The position numbers and the translations under genes are program-made. 64,000 bases of DNA from Ruoffia tabacinasalis. GTDB taxonomy: Bacteria > Bacillota > Bacilli > Lactobacillales > Aerococcaceae. This document shows positions 9,245-19,330 of the stretch, piece after piece; positions within the stretch are counted from its first letter, which is position 1, and every line of letters starts with the position of its first letter. Location of the stretch: NCBI RefSeq assembly GCF_005864045.1, contig NZ_VBSP01000003.1, forward strand, positions 29,125 to 93,124. The letters run 5' to 3'. The notes under the pieces were generated by a model. That model was not told the origin of the DNA. It ran no database searches and was given only the letters and a program-made list of their open reading frames with translations.

Positions 9245-9273
9245 TTGCAAAACGATAAAAGTAAAGCTACAAT
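9245..9273 (+). promoter_or_regulatory. recA promoter
   Basis: TTGCAA (9245-9250), 17-nt spacer, TACAAT (9268-9273), just downstream of the LexA box and 29 bp before the recA start. Confidence 0.7.
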
Positions 9274-9302
9274 GTAATAGAAATGAAATGGAGGCACAAG
9301 TA

Positions 9303-10370
9303 ATGGTAGATAAAGATAGAAGAAAAGCGCTAGACTTAGCATTAAAGGGAATTGAAAAAAACTTTGGTAAAGGTGCAATTATGCGCCTCGGAGATCGTAC
9401 GGATACACGTATTTCAACTGTACCAACTGGATCTTTACAATTAGATATTGCCTTAGGTGTCGGTGGATACCCAAGAGGACGTATAATTGAATGTTACGGA
9501 CCAGAATCATCTGGTAAGACAACAGTTGCACTACATGCTATTGCAGAAGTTCAAAAAAATGGAGGCTTAGCTGCCTTCATTGATGCTGAGCATGCATTAG
9601 ATCCAGATTACGCAGCAAATTTAGGTGTCGATGTAGAGGAATTATTACTTTCTCAACCAGATACAGGGGAGCAAGCCTTAGAAATTGCGGATGCATTAGT
9701 ATCATCTGGAGCCATTGATATCGTTGTTATTGACTCTGTTGCAGCATTAGTTCCAAGAGCTGAAATTGAAGGTGAGATGGGTGATACTCATATTGGTCTT
9801 CAAGCTCGTTTAATGTCTCAAGCATTGAGAAAATTATCCGGTTCAATTAGTAAAACAAAAACAATTGCCTTTTTCATTAACCAAATTCGTGAAAAAGTGG
9901 GTGTTATGTTCGGAAACCCTGAAACAACGCCTGGTGGACGTGCACTTAAATTCTATTCATCAGTTCGTTTAGAAGTCAGACGTGCGGAATCAATTAAAGA
10001 TAGCGGAAACTTTGTAGGGAATAGAACGCGTATTAAAGTAGTTAAGAATAAAGTAGCCCCTCCATTTAAAGAAGCAATGGTAGATATTATCTATGGTAAA
10101 GGGATTTCTAAAATTGGAGAACTCGTTGATATTGCTGCTGATTTAGAAATCATTAAAAAAGCAGGTTCTTGGTATTCTTATGGTGAAGAGCGAATCGGAC
10201 AAGGACGAGAGAATGCGAAAACATTCTTAGAAGAGAATCCAGATATTCTAGAAGTTGTTGAAGCTCAAGTGCGTGAGCACTACTTCACACCAAAAGAAGT
10301 TAAAGAAGAAAAAGCTAACGAAGAAAAAGTAGAAGAAAGCACTGAATTACCTTTAGATAGCGAAGAATAA
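9303..10370 (+). CDS. recA: Recombinase RecA
   Basis: Homologous-recombination and SOS-coprotease protein. It polymerises on single-stranded DNA and stimulates LexA self-cleavage. The protein is 355 aa from ATG 9303, which has GGAGG at 9290-9294. The open frame extends up to 9228, but that part contains the promoter and LexA box and is not coding. Visible motifs: Walker [10 protein letters not shown], Walker B-like [12 protein letters not shown], loop L1 region [21 protein letters not shown] and loop L2 region with [20 protein letters not shown]. The C-terminus is Glu/Lys-rich and acidic, as is normal. It has its own promoter and a downstream hairpin. Confidence 0.98.
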   Translation: MVDKDRRKALDLALKGIEKNFGKGAIMRLGDRTDTRISTVPTGSLQLDIALGVGGYPRGRIIECYGPESSGKTTVALHAIAEVQKNGGLAAFIDAEHALDPDYAANLGVDVEELLLSQPDTGEQALEIADALVSSGAIDIVVIDSVAALVPRAEIEGEMGDTHIGLQARLMSQALRKLSGSISKTKTIAFFINQIREKVGVMFGNPETTPGGRALKFYSSVRLEVRRAESIKDSGNFVGNRTRIKVVKNKVAPPFKEAMVDIIYGKGISKIGELVDIAADLEIIKKAGSWYSYGEERIGQGRENAKTFLEENPDILEVVEAQVREHYFTPKEVKEEKANEEKVEESTELPLDSEE

Positions 10371-10397
10371 TAATAGATAATTAATTTCAATAATTTA

Positions 10398-10440
10398 GAC
10401 CAGTTAGCCTGTTATACTTTATAGCAGGCTGGCTGGTCTT
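10398..10440 (+). terminator. Terminator after recA
   Basis: A 14-bp stem (GACCAGTTAGCCTG with CAGGCTGGCTGGTC, with G-U pairs) and a further TATA/TATA pairing in the loop, followed by TTTAATTT. The stem is strong, the T tract weak. Confidence 0.7.
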
Positions 10441-10636
10441 TAATTTAATCATAAGAATAATCCCCTTAGATAGTTCCGAGGAAAAATAATTAAATAATAT
10501 TTTATAAACTAAAAAATATAGTAAGCGATTTACATCAGGTAGCTTCAAAGTTAAGCATTCATAGGCCTGAGCACCTACTCCGAGATTTCTATTAGAAAAT
10601 AATTTGAAAATATCTATATTTTATAATTGTGATTGA
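10441..10636. other. Noncoding gap between recA terminator and rny promoter
   Basis: About 200 bp with no ORF of note. It contains short possible pairings (CAGG...CCTG enclosing GCTT...AAGC near 10535-10570) but no recognised RNA family or operator. Confidence 0.4.
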
Positions 10637-10665
10637 TTGACTAATTGACAAAATAGTCATATGAT
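10637..10665 (+). promoter_or_regulatory. rny promoter
   Basis: TTGACT (10637-10642), 17-nt spacer, TATGAT (10660-10665). This spacing is better than pairing the nearby TTGACA (10645) with any -10. Confidence 0.6.
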
Positions 10666-10753
10666 AGTATGTGTGGTTGCACACTATTTATTTTACTTAA
10701 TTTTAACACTAAAATGAATACTTTAAAATTACATAGATCAGGAGGTGACTCAT

Positions 10754-12313
10754 ATGGACTTTATGTCAATCGCCTTCGCGATCGTTGCTTTAATAGTTGG
10801 AATTATAATCGGCTTTTTAATCAAAAAAGTGTCAGACAATAAACGTATTGAGGGTGCGAAAGCAAATGCTGAAGTCATTGTTGACGATGCAATTAAACAA
10901 GCTCAAAATCTTAAACGAGAAGCGCTATTCGAAGCGAAGGAAGAAAATCTAAAGTACCGTAATGAGATTGAGGCGGAATTAAAAGAGCGTCGCAATGAAG
11001 TCAGTAGATCCGAGAATCGTTTAATTCAAAAAGAAGAAAATTTAGATCAAAAAGGTAATAATTTAGACAAAAGAGAATTAAATATTGAATCTAAAGAAGA
11101 TGATTTGAACAAACGACTACAAAGTGTTACTGATAAAGAAGCAAGAGTGAATGAAATAATTCAACAACAAAAAGATGAATTAGAACGTGTCGCAGCATTG
11201 TCTCGAGACGATGCAAGAGAGTTAATTATTGACGAAACAAAAGATGGTTTAACTCAAGACATAGCAATAATGGTTCGTGATGCAGAGCAACAAGCTAAAG
11301 ACGAAGCAGACCGTAATGCGAAGAATATTATACTACAAGCAATTCAAAGAACATCAACCGATATTGTCACAGACAATTCAGTGAGTGTTGTTCAATTACC
11401 TAACGACGATATGAAAGGTCGTATTATAGGTAGAGAAGGTAGAAATATTCGAACATTCGAAAGCTTAACTGGTATCGATTTAATTATTGATGATACACCA
11501 GATACTGTCGTATTAAGTGGATTTGATCCAATCCGACGCCAAATTGCAAAAATTGCTTTAGAAAAATTAATCCAAGATGGACGAATTCATCCTGCTCGTA
11601 TTGAAGAGATGGTTGAAAGAGCTAGAAAAGAAGTTGATGAAAAAATTCGAGAAGTCGGTGAAGAAGCTACATTTGAATTAGGCATTCATTCACTGCATCC
11701 AGACTTGATTAAAATCATTGGTCGACTAGCTTATCGAACTAGTTATGGTCAAAACGTCCTAAAACATTCAATCGAAGTAGCTAAATTAACGAGCTATATG
11801 GCGGGTGAATTAGGTGAAGACGTTGTCGTAGCTAAACGAGCTGGTTTACTACATGATTTAGGTAAAGCATTAGATAATGAAATCGAAGGTACACACGTTG
11901 AGATTGGGACAGAGATTGCAAAACGTTATAAAGAATCAGACGTTATTATTAACGCAATTGCTTCCCATCATGGAGATACTCAACCAACTTCAATGATATC
12001 AGTGTTAGTTGCTTTAGCAGATGCATTTTCTGCAGCAAGACCTGGTGCTAGAAGTGAATCACTTGAGAATTATATACGTCGACTTGAACAATTGGAAGAA
12101 ATTTCAACAAGTTTTGATGGTGTCTCTCATGCTTATGCAATTCAAGCTGGACGAGAAGTCAGAGTAGCAGTTAGACCAGACAAAATCAATGACGCACAAG
12201 CGGCTAAGGTGGCTCATGACATTCGAAAACGTGTCGAGTCTGAGATGAATTATCCAGGAAACATTAAAGTAACGGTAATTCGCGAAACAAGATCTGTCGA
12301 ATATGCCAAATAA
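10754..12313 (+). CDS. rny: Ribonuclease Y
   Basis: Membrane-bound endoribonuclease that initiates mRNA decay (519 aa). Order of parts: one N-terminal transmembrane helix (about residues 3-23), a long charged coiled coil (about 30-200, rich in Glu, Lys, Arg and Asn), a KH domain ([15 protein letters not shown]) and an HD hydrolase domain with LLHDLGKAL and ASHHGD. ATG 10754 is the likely start, as AGGAGG at 10740-10745 is well spaced. The GTG at 10745 overlaps the RBS itself. Followed by a strong terminator and ymdB, the same neighbour as in Bacillus. Confidence 0.97.
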   Translation: MDFMSIAFAIVALIVGIIIGFLIKKVSDNKRIEGAKANAEVIVDDAIKQAQNLKREALFEAKEENLKYRNEIEAELKERRNEVSRSENRLIQKEENLDQKGNNLDKRELNIESKEDDLNKRLQSVTDKEARVNEIIQQQKDELERVAALSRDDARELIIDETKDGLTQDIAIMVRDAEQQAKDEADRNAKNIILQAIQRTSTDIVTDNSVSVVQLPNDDMKGRIIGREGRNIRTFESLTGIDLIIDDTPDTVVLSGFDPIRRQIAKIALEKLIQDGRIHPARIEEMVERARKEVDEKIREVGEEATFELGIHSLHPDLIKIIGRLAYRTSYGQNVLKHSIEVAKLTSYMAGELGEDVVVAKRAGLLHDLGKALDNEIEGTHVEIGTEIAKRYKESDVIINAIASHHGDTQPTSMISVLVALADAFSAARPGARSESLENYIRRLEQLEEISTSFDGVSHAYAIQAGREVRVAVRPDKINDAQAAKVAHDIRKRVESEMNYPGNIKVTVIRETRSVEYAK

Positions 12314-12322
12314 TTGAGTTAA

Positions 12323-12358
12323 AACTACGAGCGTTAATGCTCGTAGTTTATTTTTTTT
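12323..12358 (+). terminator. Terminator after rny
   Basis: A 10-bp perfect stem (AACTACGAGC with GCTCGTAGTT), six-base loop, then TATTTTTTTT. Confidence 0.92.
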
Positions 12359-12455
12359 GGTATTAATGTATTTTTAAAAGCTAAAAACGATAAATATAAA
12401 GCAATAATCAGAAGAAGTCGGATAATACTGTCGGCTTTATTTTACATGGAAATAT

Positions 12456-12464
12456 TGATATGAT
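12456..12464 (+). promoter_or_regulatory. Extended -10 promoter for ymdB-mutS
   Basis: TGATATGAT, 32 bp before the ymdB start. No strong -35 was found. Confidence 0.4.
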
Positions 12465-12496
12465 ACTAGGTAAGATTAACTGGAAAGAGGACTCGC

Positions 12497-13279
12497 ATGA
12501 AAATTTTATTTATAGGCGACATTGTTGGAGTAAGTGGGCAAGAGGCAATAAAAAAATATTTAACTCAACTGAAACAAGAACACAAACCACAAGTTACGAT
12601 TGCAAATGGTGAAAACATTGCAGACGGACATGGAATTACAGAAACACTTTATAAATGGCTAATGTCATCTGGAGTAGATGCGATTACACTAGGAAATCAC
12701 GCATTTGATAATCGAAATATTTACGAATTCATTTCGGACGCAAAGTGTTTAGTGCGCCCGGTCAATATGCCAGAAGGAACACCAGGTAAAGGTGTTCACT
12801 ATGTTAGAGTGAATGATAAGGAATTGGCTATCATTAATGTCATAGGGAATGTATTTATGAAACCCTCACTCGATGCATTTAATTACTTGAAGCCGTTAAT
12901 CGAAACGGTTAAGAAAAGAACAAACCATATTTTTATTGATTTTCATGGTGAAACAACGAGTGAAAAACAAGCGATGGGCTTTTTATTTGATGGACAAATT
13001 TCTGCACTTGTCGGAACGCATACACATGTTCAAACAAATGATGGCAGAGTCCTTCCACAAGGGACAGCTTATATATCAGATGTCGGCATGACAGGTGCTT
13101 TAAATAGCGTGCTTGGTTTCCGTAAAGAAGATTCCATTCGACGTTTTACAAGCCAATTGCCAACACGATTAGAACAAGAGATTTCGAATGAAGCAGTTAT
13201 TAGTGCAGTTGTCATCGATATCAATCCATCAACAGGGTTAGCAAAATCAATTAAAACAATATATCAGCAAATTAGATAG
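12497..13279 (+). CDS. ymdB: YmdB metallophosphoesterase (2',3'-cyclic nucleotide phosphodiesterase)
   Basis: Calcineurin-like phosphoesterase of the YmdB family (260 aa, family-typical length). In Bacillus it hydrolyses 2',3'-cyclic nucleotides and affects biofilm and motility choices. Metal-binding motifs are in order: FIGDIVG (N-terminus), NGENIADGHG, GNHAFDN, DFHGETTSEK and GTHTHVQTND. RBS AGAGGA precedes ATG 12497. It lies between rny and mutS, and mutS starts 10 bp after its stop, so ymdB-mutS-mutL are probably cotranscribed. Confidence 0.94.
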   Translation: MKILFIGDIVGVSGQEAIKKYLTQLKQEHKPQVTIANGENIADGHGITETLYKWLMSSGVDAITLGNHAFDNRNIYEFISDAKCLVRPVNMPEGTPGKGVHYVRVNDKELAIINVIGNVFMKPSLDAFNYLKPLIETVKKRTNHIFIDFHGETTSEKQAMGFLFDGQISALVGTHTHVQTNDGRVLPQGTAYISDVGMTGALNSVLGFRKEDSIRRFTSQLPTRLEQEISNEAVISAVVIDINPSTGLAKSIKTIYQQIR

Positions 13280-13289
13280 GAAGATGTAA

Positions 13290-15866
13290 ATGGCAAAAAA
13301 GACGAAACAAACGCCAATGATGGAACAATATTTAAAGATTAAAGAAAGTTATCCGGATGCGTTTTTATTTTATCGGTTAGGTGATTTTTATGAGTTATTT
13401 CATGAGGACGCAATCCAAGCATCGAAAATATTAGAAATCACTTTAACATCCAGAAATAAAAATGCTGATAATCCGATACCTATGTGTGGGGTTCCTTATC
13501 ATTCTTCAACAGAGTATATAAAACGCTTAATTGAAGCCGGTTATAAAGTCGCGATCTGTGAACAAATGGAAGACCCTAAACAAGCAAAAGGTATGGTCAA
13601 AAGAGAAGTTGTTCGAGTAGTCACACCTGGAACCATTCTTGAAGATGATGCGATACCAACAAAAGAGAACAATTATCTTGCATGTATCCATATCGGTGAT
13701 AAAGGCTATTATTTAAGCTATATTGATATCTCAACGGGGGAATTGTATTTAACAAAAACGACCATCTGGAATCAATTAGTAAACGAAGTCAAAGGAATTA
13801 ATCCTTCAGAAGTGATCGTAGATTCAAAAATCGATGCCGAATTATTAGACAAATTAAAACAACATCTAGGTAGTTTCTTTACTTTATTCGAAAGTAACCA
13901 TGAAATAACAAATTCATGGAAGATAGCTGATCCAACAAATGACGAATTAATGAACTTAAATATGCTTTATGGCTATTTAGAGAGTATTTATATTACTAAT
14001 TTAGATCATATAAAAGAAGTTGAGCGTTACGAACTCAGTTCTTATATGCAAATGAACTATTATGCGAAGTCACAATTAGAATTGACCCGCTCATTACGTT
14101 CTCAAAAGAAAAAAGGTTCGTTACTCGACTTAATTGACAAAACTAAAACAGCCATGGGCGGCCGGAAATTACATCAATGGTTAGATAAGCCCTTGCTTGA
14201 TATGAACGATTTAACTGATCGACATCAAAAAGTTGAAAACTTAATGGGCTTTTATTTTGAACGTGTAGACTTAATGGACAGTTTGAGCCAAATCTATGAT
14301 TTAGAACGACTTGTAACAAAGATTAGTTTAGGGAATGCAACTGCACGTGATTTAAATCAATTACGTAATTCATTACAAGGTATTCCTAGAATCAACAAAA
14401 TATTAGAAGTCATTAACAATCATTTAGCTCATGATGTCAATAGTACGCCTTTTAAATTATTAGATGAATATAAACCATTATTAGAATACGTCGATTCAGT
14501 ATTAGTGGATGATCCTCCCATTTCAATCACTGAAGGAAATATTATAAAAGACAAGGTCAATGAACAATTAGATACATATAGAGACGCCTTGGAAAACGGC
14601 CAAAAATGGCTCTCAGAGCTACAAAAGAGAGAGCGCGAGCAGACAGGTCTTAAAACGTTAAAAGTGGGTTACAATAAAGTATTTGGCTATTATATTGAAA
14701 TTAGTCGCCTCCAAGCAGCGAACTTTAATGATGACCGCTATATTCGTAAACAAACGCTGACAAATGCCGAGCGTTATATTACTGAAGAACTGAAAGAAAT
14801 TGAAGCAACTATTCTCGGAGCCCAAGAGAAATCAACGTCTTTAGAGTATGATTTATTTATTGCACTGAGAGAACACGTAGCCAAATATGTGAGCGGCTTA
14901 CAAGAACTTGCTCATGAAGTAGCTACACTCGATGTCTTAGTCAACTTTGCTAATATTAGTGAGTCCGAAGACTATGTGCGAGCGGAATTAACCCATGAAG
15001 CTAAAAGAATTGAATTAGAAGACTCACGGCATCCAGTTGTCGAAAGTTTAATTGGGAAAGCCAATTTTGTACCTAATTCGTTATCGGCAGATGATGATCG
15101 ATCTTTATTCTTACTGACTGGGCCTAACATGTCTGGTAAAAGTACATTTATGCGCCAAATTGCATTTTGTATTATTTTAAACCAAATCGGTTGTTTTGTT
15201 CCGGCTAAACGAGCAAAACTACCAATCGTAGACAAAATCTTTACACGTATTGGAAGTTCAGATGATACAACAAGTGGTCAAAGTACGTTCATGGTTGAGA
15301 TGATGGAGACGAATGTGGCTTTAGAAGAAGCGACAGAGAATAGTTTACTATTATTTGATGAGATAGGACGTGGAACAGCGACCTTTGATGGGATGGCTTT
15401 AGCTGAAGCGATTATTAAATACATCGCAAAAAACGTTAAAGCACTGACTATATTCTCAACTCACTATCATGAACTGACTGAATTAGATAAGTCGATTGAT
15501 GAAGTAAAAAATATTCACGTTGGCGCGCAAGAATACGAAGGAAATTTAATTTTCTTACATAAAGTGCTGGATGGACCGGCAGATAAAAGTTACGGTATCC
15601 ACGTAGCTAAACTAGCTGGCTTACCAGAGAGCGTCTTAGAAGAGAGTCAAGAAATTTTAGTTGAACTTGAATCCAATGCGAAAAACTTACGTGAATCTGG
15701 GGCAGTCCAATTAGATTTATTCGCTGAGCGAGAAGTTGAATTAGTACAAGAAAAGGTACCAGATAATATTCAATCTATTATGGATGATTTACGTTCGTTG
15801 AATATTAATCAAATGACACCCATTGAAGCGATGCAAAAACTTTATGAATGGCATCAAGAACTATAG
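13290..15866 (+). CDS. mutS: DNA mismatch repair protein MutS
   Basis: Mismatch-recognition ATPase (858 aa). The N-terminal mismatch-binding domain has the Phe-x-Glu reader (GDFYELF, about residues 31-37). The connector, lever and clamp domains follow. The ATPase has Walker A GPNMSGKSTFMRQ, Walker B LLLFDEIGRGTATFDG and the STHYHEL motif. The C-terminus carries a short helical dimerisation tail. RBS GGAAGATG precedes ATG 13290. Works with MutL, encoded 21 bp downstream after a GGAGG site. Confidence 0.97.
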   Translation: MAKKTKQTPMMEQYLKIKESYPDAFLFYRLGDFYELFHEDAIQASKILEITLTSRNKNADNPIPMCGVPYHSSTEYIKRLIEAGYKVAICEQMEDPKQAKGMVKREVVRVVTPGTILEDDAIPTKENNYLACIHIGDKGYYLSYIDISTGELYLTKTTIWNQLVNEVKGINPSEVIVDSKIDAELLDKLKQHLGSFFTLFESNHEITNSWKIADPTNDELMNLNMLYGYLESIYITNLDHIKEVERYELSSYMQMNYYAKSQLELTRSLRSQKKKGSLLDLIDKTKTAMGGRKLHQWLDKPLLDMNDLTDRHQKVENLMGFYFERVDLMDSLSQIYDLERLVTKISLGNATARDLNQLRNSLQGIPRINKILEVINNHLAHDVNSTPFKLLDEYKPLLEYVDSVLVDDPPISITEGNIIKDKVNEQLDTYRDALENGQKWLSELQKREREQTGLKTLKVGYNKVFGYYIEISRLQAANFNDDRYIRKQTLTNAERYITEELKEIEATILGAQEKSTSLEYDLFIALREHVAKYVSGLQELAHEVATLDVLVNFANISESEDYVRAELTHEAKRIELEDSRHPVVESLIGKANFVPNSLSADDDRSLFLLTGPNMSGKSTFMRQIAFCIILNQIGCFVPAKRAKLPIVDKIFTRIGSSDDTTSGQSTFMVEMMETNVALEEATENSLLLFDEIGRGTATFDGMALAEAIIKYIAKNVKALTIFSTHYHELTELDKSIDEVKNIHVGAQEYEGNLIFLHKVLDGPADKSYGIHVAKLAGLPESVLEESQEILVELESNAKNLRESGAVQLDLFAEREVELVQEKVPDNIQSIMDDLRSLNINQMTPIEAMQKLYEWHQEL

Positions 15867-15887
15867 TATTTATTTGGAGGTGATATT

Positions 15888-17822
15888 GTGGGAATTATCA
15901 AGCAAATGCCAGACTTTTTAGCGAATCAAATTGCTGCTGGGGAAGTCGTTGAACGACCTGCCTCAGTAGTAAAAGAATTAGTGGAAAATGCTATCGATGC
16001 AGAAAGTACACAAATTATTGTTGAATTAATCGAAGCAGGTATTCAACAAATTAAAGTGAGCGATAACGGTAAAGGGATTATTGCCGAAGATTTACCTATG
16101 GCGTTTATGGCACATGCGACAAGTAAGATTTACGAAACAACAGATTTATTCAATATCAATTCCTTAGGTTTCCGTGGAGAAGCTCTAGCAAGTATTGGTT
16201 CTGTAAGTAAAGTTCGTGTCGAGTCAATGACAGAAGATGACGATAGTAGGCATTTTATTGAGATAGAAGGGTCTAAGATCATTGAAGAAGGATTGACTCA
16301 AGCGAAGATCGGTACAACGGTGGAAGTGAATAGTTTATTCTATAATACACCTGCGCGACTTAAACATTTAAAGACGATCAAGACAGAATTAAGTCATTCC
16401 TTAAAATTCATCCAAAATATTGCTTTAGCTTATCCTAACATTCGGTTTAAACTGACTCACAATGGTCAGGAGATTTTCGCCAGTCATGGAAACGATAATC
16501 TTCAACAAGTGATTGCGAGTGTGTATCAACCTGCATTAGCAAGAGATTTAATTCCAATCCAAAGCGAATCGGATGATTTCTCGATCAATGGTTTCATTTC
16601 TAAACCTACTTTAACTCGTACGAGCAAACAATATATCCATTGGATTATTAACGGTCGTTCAGTGAAGAGTTATATGTTAGATGAAGTATTAATCAAAGCT
16701 TATGGTAGACAATTGATGATTGGACGTTACCCCATCGGCATTATTCGCATTCAACTCGATCCAAGACTGGTCGATGTAAATGTTCATCCAACTAAGCAAA
16801 CGGTGCGCTTAAGTAAGGAAGATGAATTAAGTGAGTTAATTACACAAGCGGTGCACAGAACGTTAGATGTAGTCAATCCAATCCCTTCTTTAGAAGAAAG
16901 TGATTTGCCCAATGTGAATAGAAACAATACAAATTATGATCCAGTTCAGTTTAACTTTACGCAAAAAACATTATCAACAAATAACGAACCAAACAGGGGT
17001 CAAGATACAGAGCCCGAAGCGAAACTGACAGATTATAAAGAGCAATTGCAAAATGCACTCAATAATAATGGCTCAAATCGAAGTAGCTCCATTGGAGAAC
17101 CGACTGAAGTTAACTATCAGCGAAGCGAACCAACGAACGAAACAATTCAAACGACTGACTTCGATCCTTCGACAACAAATAAGCAGCCTGTAGAAGAAAG
17201 CAAACGATATTCCTTAGATTTTTACAGTTTAAGATATGTCGGTCAAATTCATGGAACTTATTTAATTGCAGAAAATGAGACAGGATTTTATTTAATTGAC
17301 CAACATGCGGCCCAAGAACGTATCCGTTATGAAGACTTAATGAACGAAGAAGTCGATGTTTCAATTCAACAACAGCTACTTATGCCAATTATTATAAATT
17401 TTACGACAAGTGAAATGGAGATAATTAGCGAACTGGAAGAACAATTTGAAAAATTAGGACTTTATTTAGAACTCATGGGTCCTACAAGCTACAAGTTGGA
17501 AAGTTATCCGGATTGGTTGTATTATGAAGAGGTCGAAGGATTAGTAACGGATTTAGTAGAACTATTGAATAAGCAACCGGATTTGACAGTTCAAGAATTA
17601 AAAGAACGGTCAATTATTATGCAAAGTTGTCGAGGCGCGATTAAAGCGAATCATTATTTAGATGATAAACAAGCGATTGCTTTAATTCATGGACTGGATG
17701 GATTAGAAGATCCATATCATTGTCCACATGGACGCCCAGTGTTTGTCGAATTTGATCAAAACACTTTAGAGAAACTATTCAAACGAATCCAAGATACACA
17801 CGAGAGAGGGGTATTTAGATGA
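15888..17822 (+). CDS. mutL: DNA mismatch repair protein MutL
   Basis: GHKL-ATPase matchmaker and nicking endonuclease of mismatch repair (644 aa). It starts at GTG 15888 after GGAGG; an overlapping TTG at 15886 is out of frame. N-terminal ATPase motifs: [15 protein letters not shown] and [12 protein letters not shown] variable Asn/Thr/Glu-rich linker spans about residues 335-440. The C-terminal domain has the endonuclease motif [12 protein letters not shown], as in organisms without MutH, plus CPHGRP near the end. The last codons overlap the next gene (ATGA), coupling it to msrB. Confidence 0.96.
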   Translation: MGIIKQMPDFLANQIAAGEVVERPASVVKELVENAIDAESTQIIVELIEAGIQQIKVSDNGKGIIAEDLPMAFMAHATSKIYETTDLFNINSLGFRGEALASIGSVSKVRVESMTEDDDSRHFIEIEGSKIIEEGLTQAKIGTTVEVNSLFYNTPARLKHLKTIKTELSHSLKFIQNIALAYPNIRFKLTHNGQEIFASHGNDNLQQVIASVYQPALARDLIPIQSESDDFSINGFISKPTLTRTSKQYIHWIINGRSVKSYMLDEVLIKAYGRQLMIGRYPIGIIRIQLDPRLVDVNVHPTKQTVRLSKEDELSELITQAVHRTLDVVNPIPSLEESDLPNVNRNNTNYDPVQFNFTQKTLSTNNEPNRGQDTEPEAKLTDYKEQLQNALNNNGSNRSSSIGEPTEVNYQRSEPTNETIQTTDFDPSTTNKQPVEESKRYSLDFYSLRYVGQIHGTYLIAENETGFYLIDQHAAQERIRYEDLMNEEVDVSIQQQLLMPIIINFTTSEMEIISELEEQFEKLGLYLELMGPTSYKLESYPDWLYYEEVEGLVTDLVELLNKQPDLTVQELKERSIIMQSCRGAIKANHYLDDKQAIALIHGLDGLEDPYHCPHGRPVFVEFDQNTLEKLFKRIQDTHERGVFR

Positions 17823-18259
17823 GTAAAGCAGAAAAATACAATGAAAACATTAATAAATTAGATGAATTACAATACAAGGTGACACAAGACAGCGCAACGG
17901 AACGACCATTTACTGGAGAATATGATGATTTCTATGAAAAAGGTATATATGTCGATATTGTCAGTGGAAAACCGTTATTCTCAAGTTCAGATAAGTATGA
18001 TGCGGGTTGTGGTTGGCCATCATTTTCACAGCCAATTGAAGAATCATTTGTTACTGAACACGATGATTTCAGCTTGAACCGTAAACGTACTGAAATCCGC
18101 AGTTCCGATGCCGATTCACATTTAGGTCATGTATTTCCAGATGGGATTGAGGAATTGGGTGGCCTGCGCTACTGCATAAACTCAGCGGCATTAAGACTTA
18201 TTCCTGAAGAAGAGATGGTAGAAAAAGGATATAGCGAATATCTTAAATATGTAAAATAG
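17819..18259 (+). CDS. msrB: Peptide-methionine (R)-S-oxide reductase, copy 1
   Basis: MsrB reduces methionine-R-sulfoxide in proteins. The 146-aa protein keeps the catalytic cysteine in [11 protein letters not shown], the probable resolving cysteine in DAGCGWPSF, and [11 protein letters not shown]. The zinc-binding CxxC pairs of enterobacterial MsrB are absent, the usual Firmicutes form. The start ATG overlaps the mutL stop (ATGA), so translation is coupled to mutL. A second msrB follows after 11 bp. The two copies share most of the sequence but differ at the N-terminus and around residues 75-95. Confidence 0.95.
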   Translation: MSKAEKYNENINKLDELQYKVTQDSATERPFTGEYDDFYEKGIYVDIVSGKPLFSSSDKYDAGCGWPSFSQPIEESFVTEHDDFSLNRKRTEIRSSDADSHLGHVFPDGIEELGGLRYCINSAALRLIPEEEMVEKGYSEYLKYVK

Positions 18260-18270
18260 GAGTGAGTATA

Positions 18271-18708
18271 ATGGCTAAATTAGATTATCAAGAACAAATT
18301 AAAAATTTAAATGAAACTCAATATCAAGTAACACAAAACGAAGGAACAGAAAGACCTTTCACGGGTGAGTACGATGACTTTTATGAAAAAGGCATTTACG
18401 TTGATATCGTTAGTGGTGAACCTTTATTCTCAAGTAGTACTAAATATGATGCGGGTTGTGGTTGGCCGTCATTCTCACAACCAATCACAAAGACAAATAT
18501 TGTCGAAAATACCGATTTAAGTCACGGAATGGTTAGAACTGAAGTAAGAAGTACCGATGCTGACTCACATCTTGGACATGTATTTAACGATGGACCACAA
18601 GATCAAGGTGGCTTACGTTATTGTATTAACTCAGCCTCATTAAAATTCATTCCTTTTGAAGAGATGGATGAAGCGGGTTACAGTGAATACAAAAGCCAGG
18701 TGGAGTAA
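18271..18708 (+). CDS. msrB: Peptide-methionine (R)-S-oxide reductase, copy 2
   Basis: Second MsrB (145 aa) with the same key residues: catalytic Cys in [11 protein letters not shown], resolving Cys in DAGCGWPSF, and [14 protein letters not shown] 18271 is preferred over the GTG at 18262, which sits in the RBS (AGGAG at 18258-18262). It lies directly after copy 1 and 7 bp before ruvA, so it is embedded in a repair operon. Tandem duplication followed by divergence is likely. Different substrate preference between the copies is possible but not visible. Confidence 0.95.
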   Translation: MAKLDYQEQIKNLNETQYQVTQNEGTERPFTGEYDDFYEKGIYVDIVSGEPLFSSSTKYDAGCGWPSFSQPITKTNIVENTDLSHGMVRTEVRSTDADSHLGHVFNDGPQDQGGLRYCINSASLKFIPFEEMDEAGYSEYKSQVE

Positions 18709-18715
18709 TTAGACT

Positions 18716-19315
18716 ATGTATGAATTTATAGAAGGAATATTATACTCTGTTACACCACAATATATTGTTATCAATGTTAATGGGATTGGCTATAAAATTA
18801 TTACAGCCAATCCTTTTCGTTGGCAAGACTACTTAAGTCAAACAGTTCAATGTCAAGTTGAGTTAGTTACTCGAGAAGATTCAATGACTTTATACGGTTT
18901 TTATGATGCGAATGAAAAACAATTGTTCCACAAGTTGAATAAAGTGTCCGGGATTGGACCTAAAAGTGCTTTATCTATCTTAGCTTTAGATGATCATGAT
19001 GGCTTAATTCAAGCGATTGAATCAGGAGACAGCCAGTATCTCACGAAGTTTCCAGGTGTGGGTAAAAAGACAGCCCAGCAAATGGTCCTAGACTTGAGAG
19101 GACAATTAGACTTTGCCTCTGAAGTAGCTAAGAGTGACACAACACAAAACACAAGTGCATCAGATGAGATTAATGAGAAAGTCATCGAAGCGCTCGAAGG
19201 CCTTGGTTACTCGCAACGTGAAATTAAACGCGTTGAGAAAGCGATAAAAGCTGAGCAGTTTAACTCAACCCAAGACGGCTTGAGTTATGCTTTCAAATTA
19301 TTAATTAAAAACTAA
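18716..19315 (+). CDS. ruvA: Holliday junction DNA helicase subunit RuvA
   Basis: RuvA binds Holliday junctions and loads RuvB (199 aa). Visible parts: N-terminal OB-fold (YEFIEGILYSVTP), helix-hairpin-helix repeats (VSGIGPKSALSIL and FPGVGKKTAQQMVLDLRG) and a C-terminal RuvB-binding domain (EALEGLGYSQREIKRVEKA). It lies 7 bp after msrB copy 2 and 15 bp before ruvB. Confidence 0.97.
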   Translation: MYEFIEGILYSVTPQYIVINVNGIGYKIITANPFRWQDYLSQTVQCQVELVTREDSMTLYGFYDANEKQLFHKLNKVSGIGPKSALSILALDDHDGLIQAIESGDSQYLTKFPGVGKKTAQQMVLDLRGQLDFASEVAKSDTTQNTSASDEINEKVIEALEGLGYSQREIKRVEKAIKAEQFNSTQDGLSYAFKLLIKN

Positions 19316-19330
19316 CAAGGAGGGCAGAGT

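Noticed and set aside
9228..9302. N-terminal extension of RecA starting at ATG 9228
   Set aside because: The segment contains the LexA box and promoter, its translation is unlike RecA, and ATG 9303 has a proper RBS and family-typical start.
10645..10650. TTGACA as the rny -35
   Set aside because: No -10 lies at 16-18 bp; TTGACT at 10637 pairs with TATGAT at exactly 17 bp.
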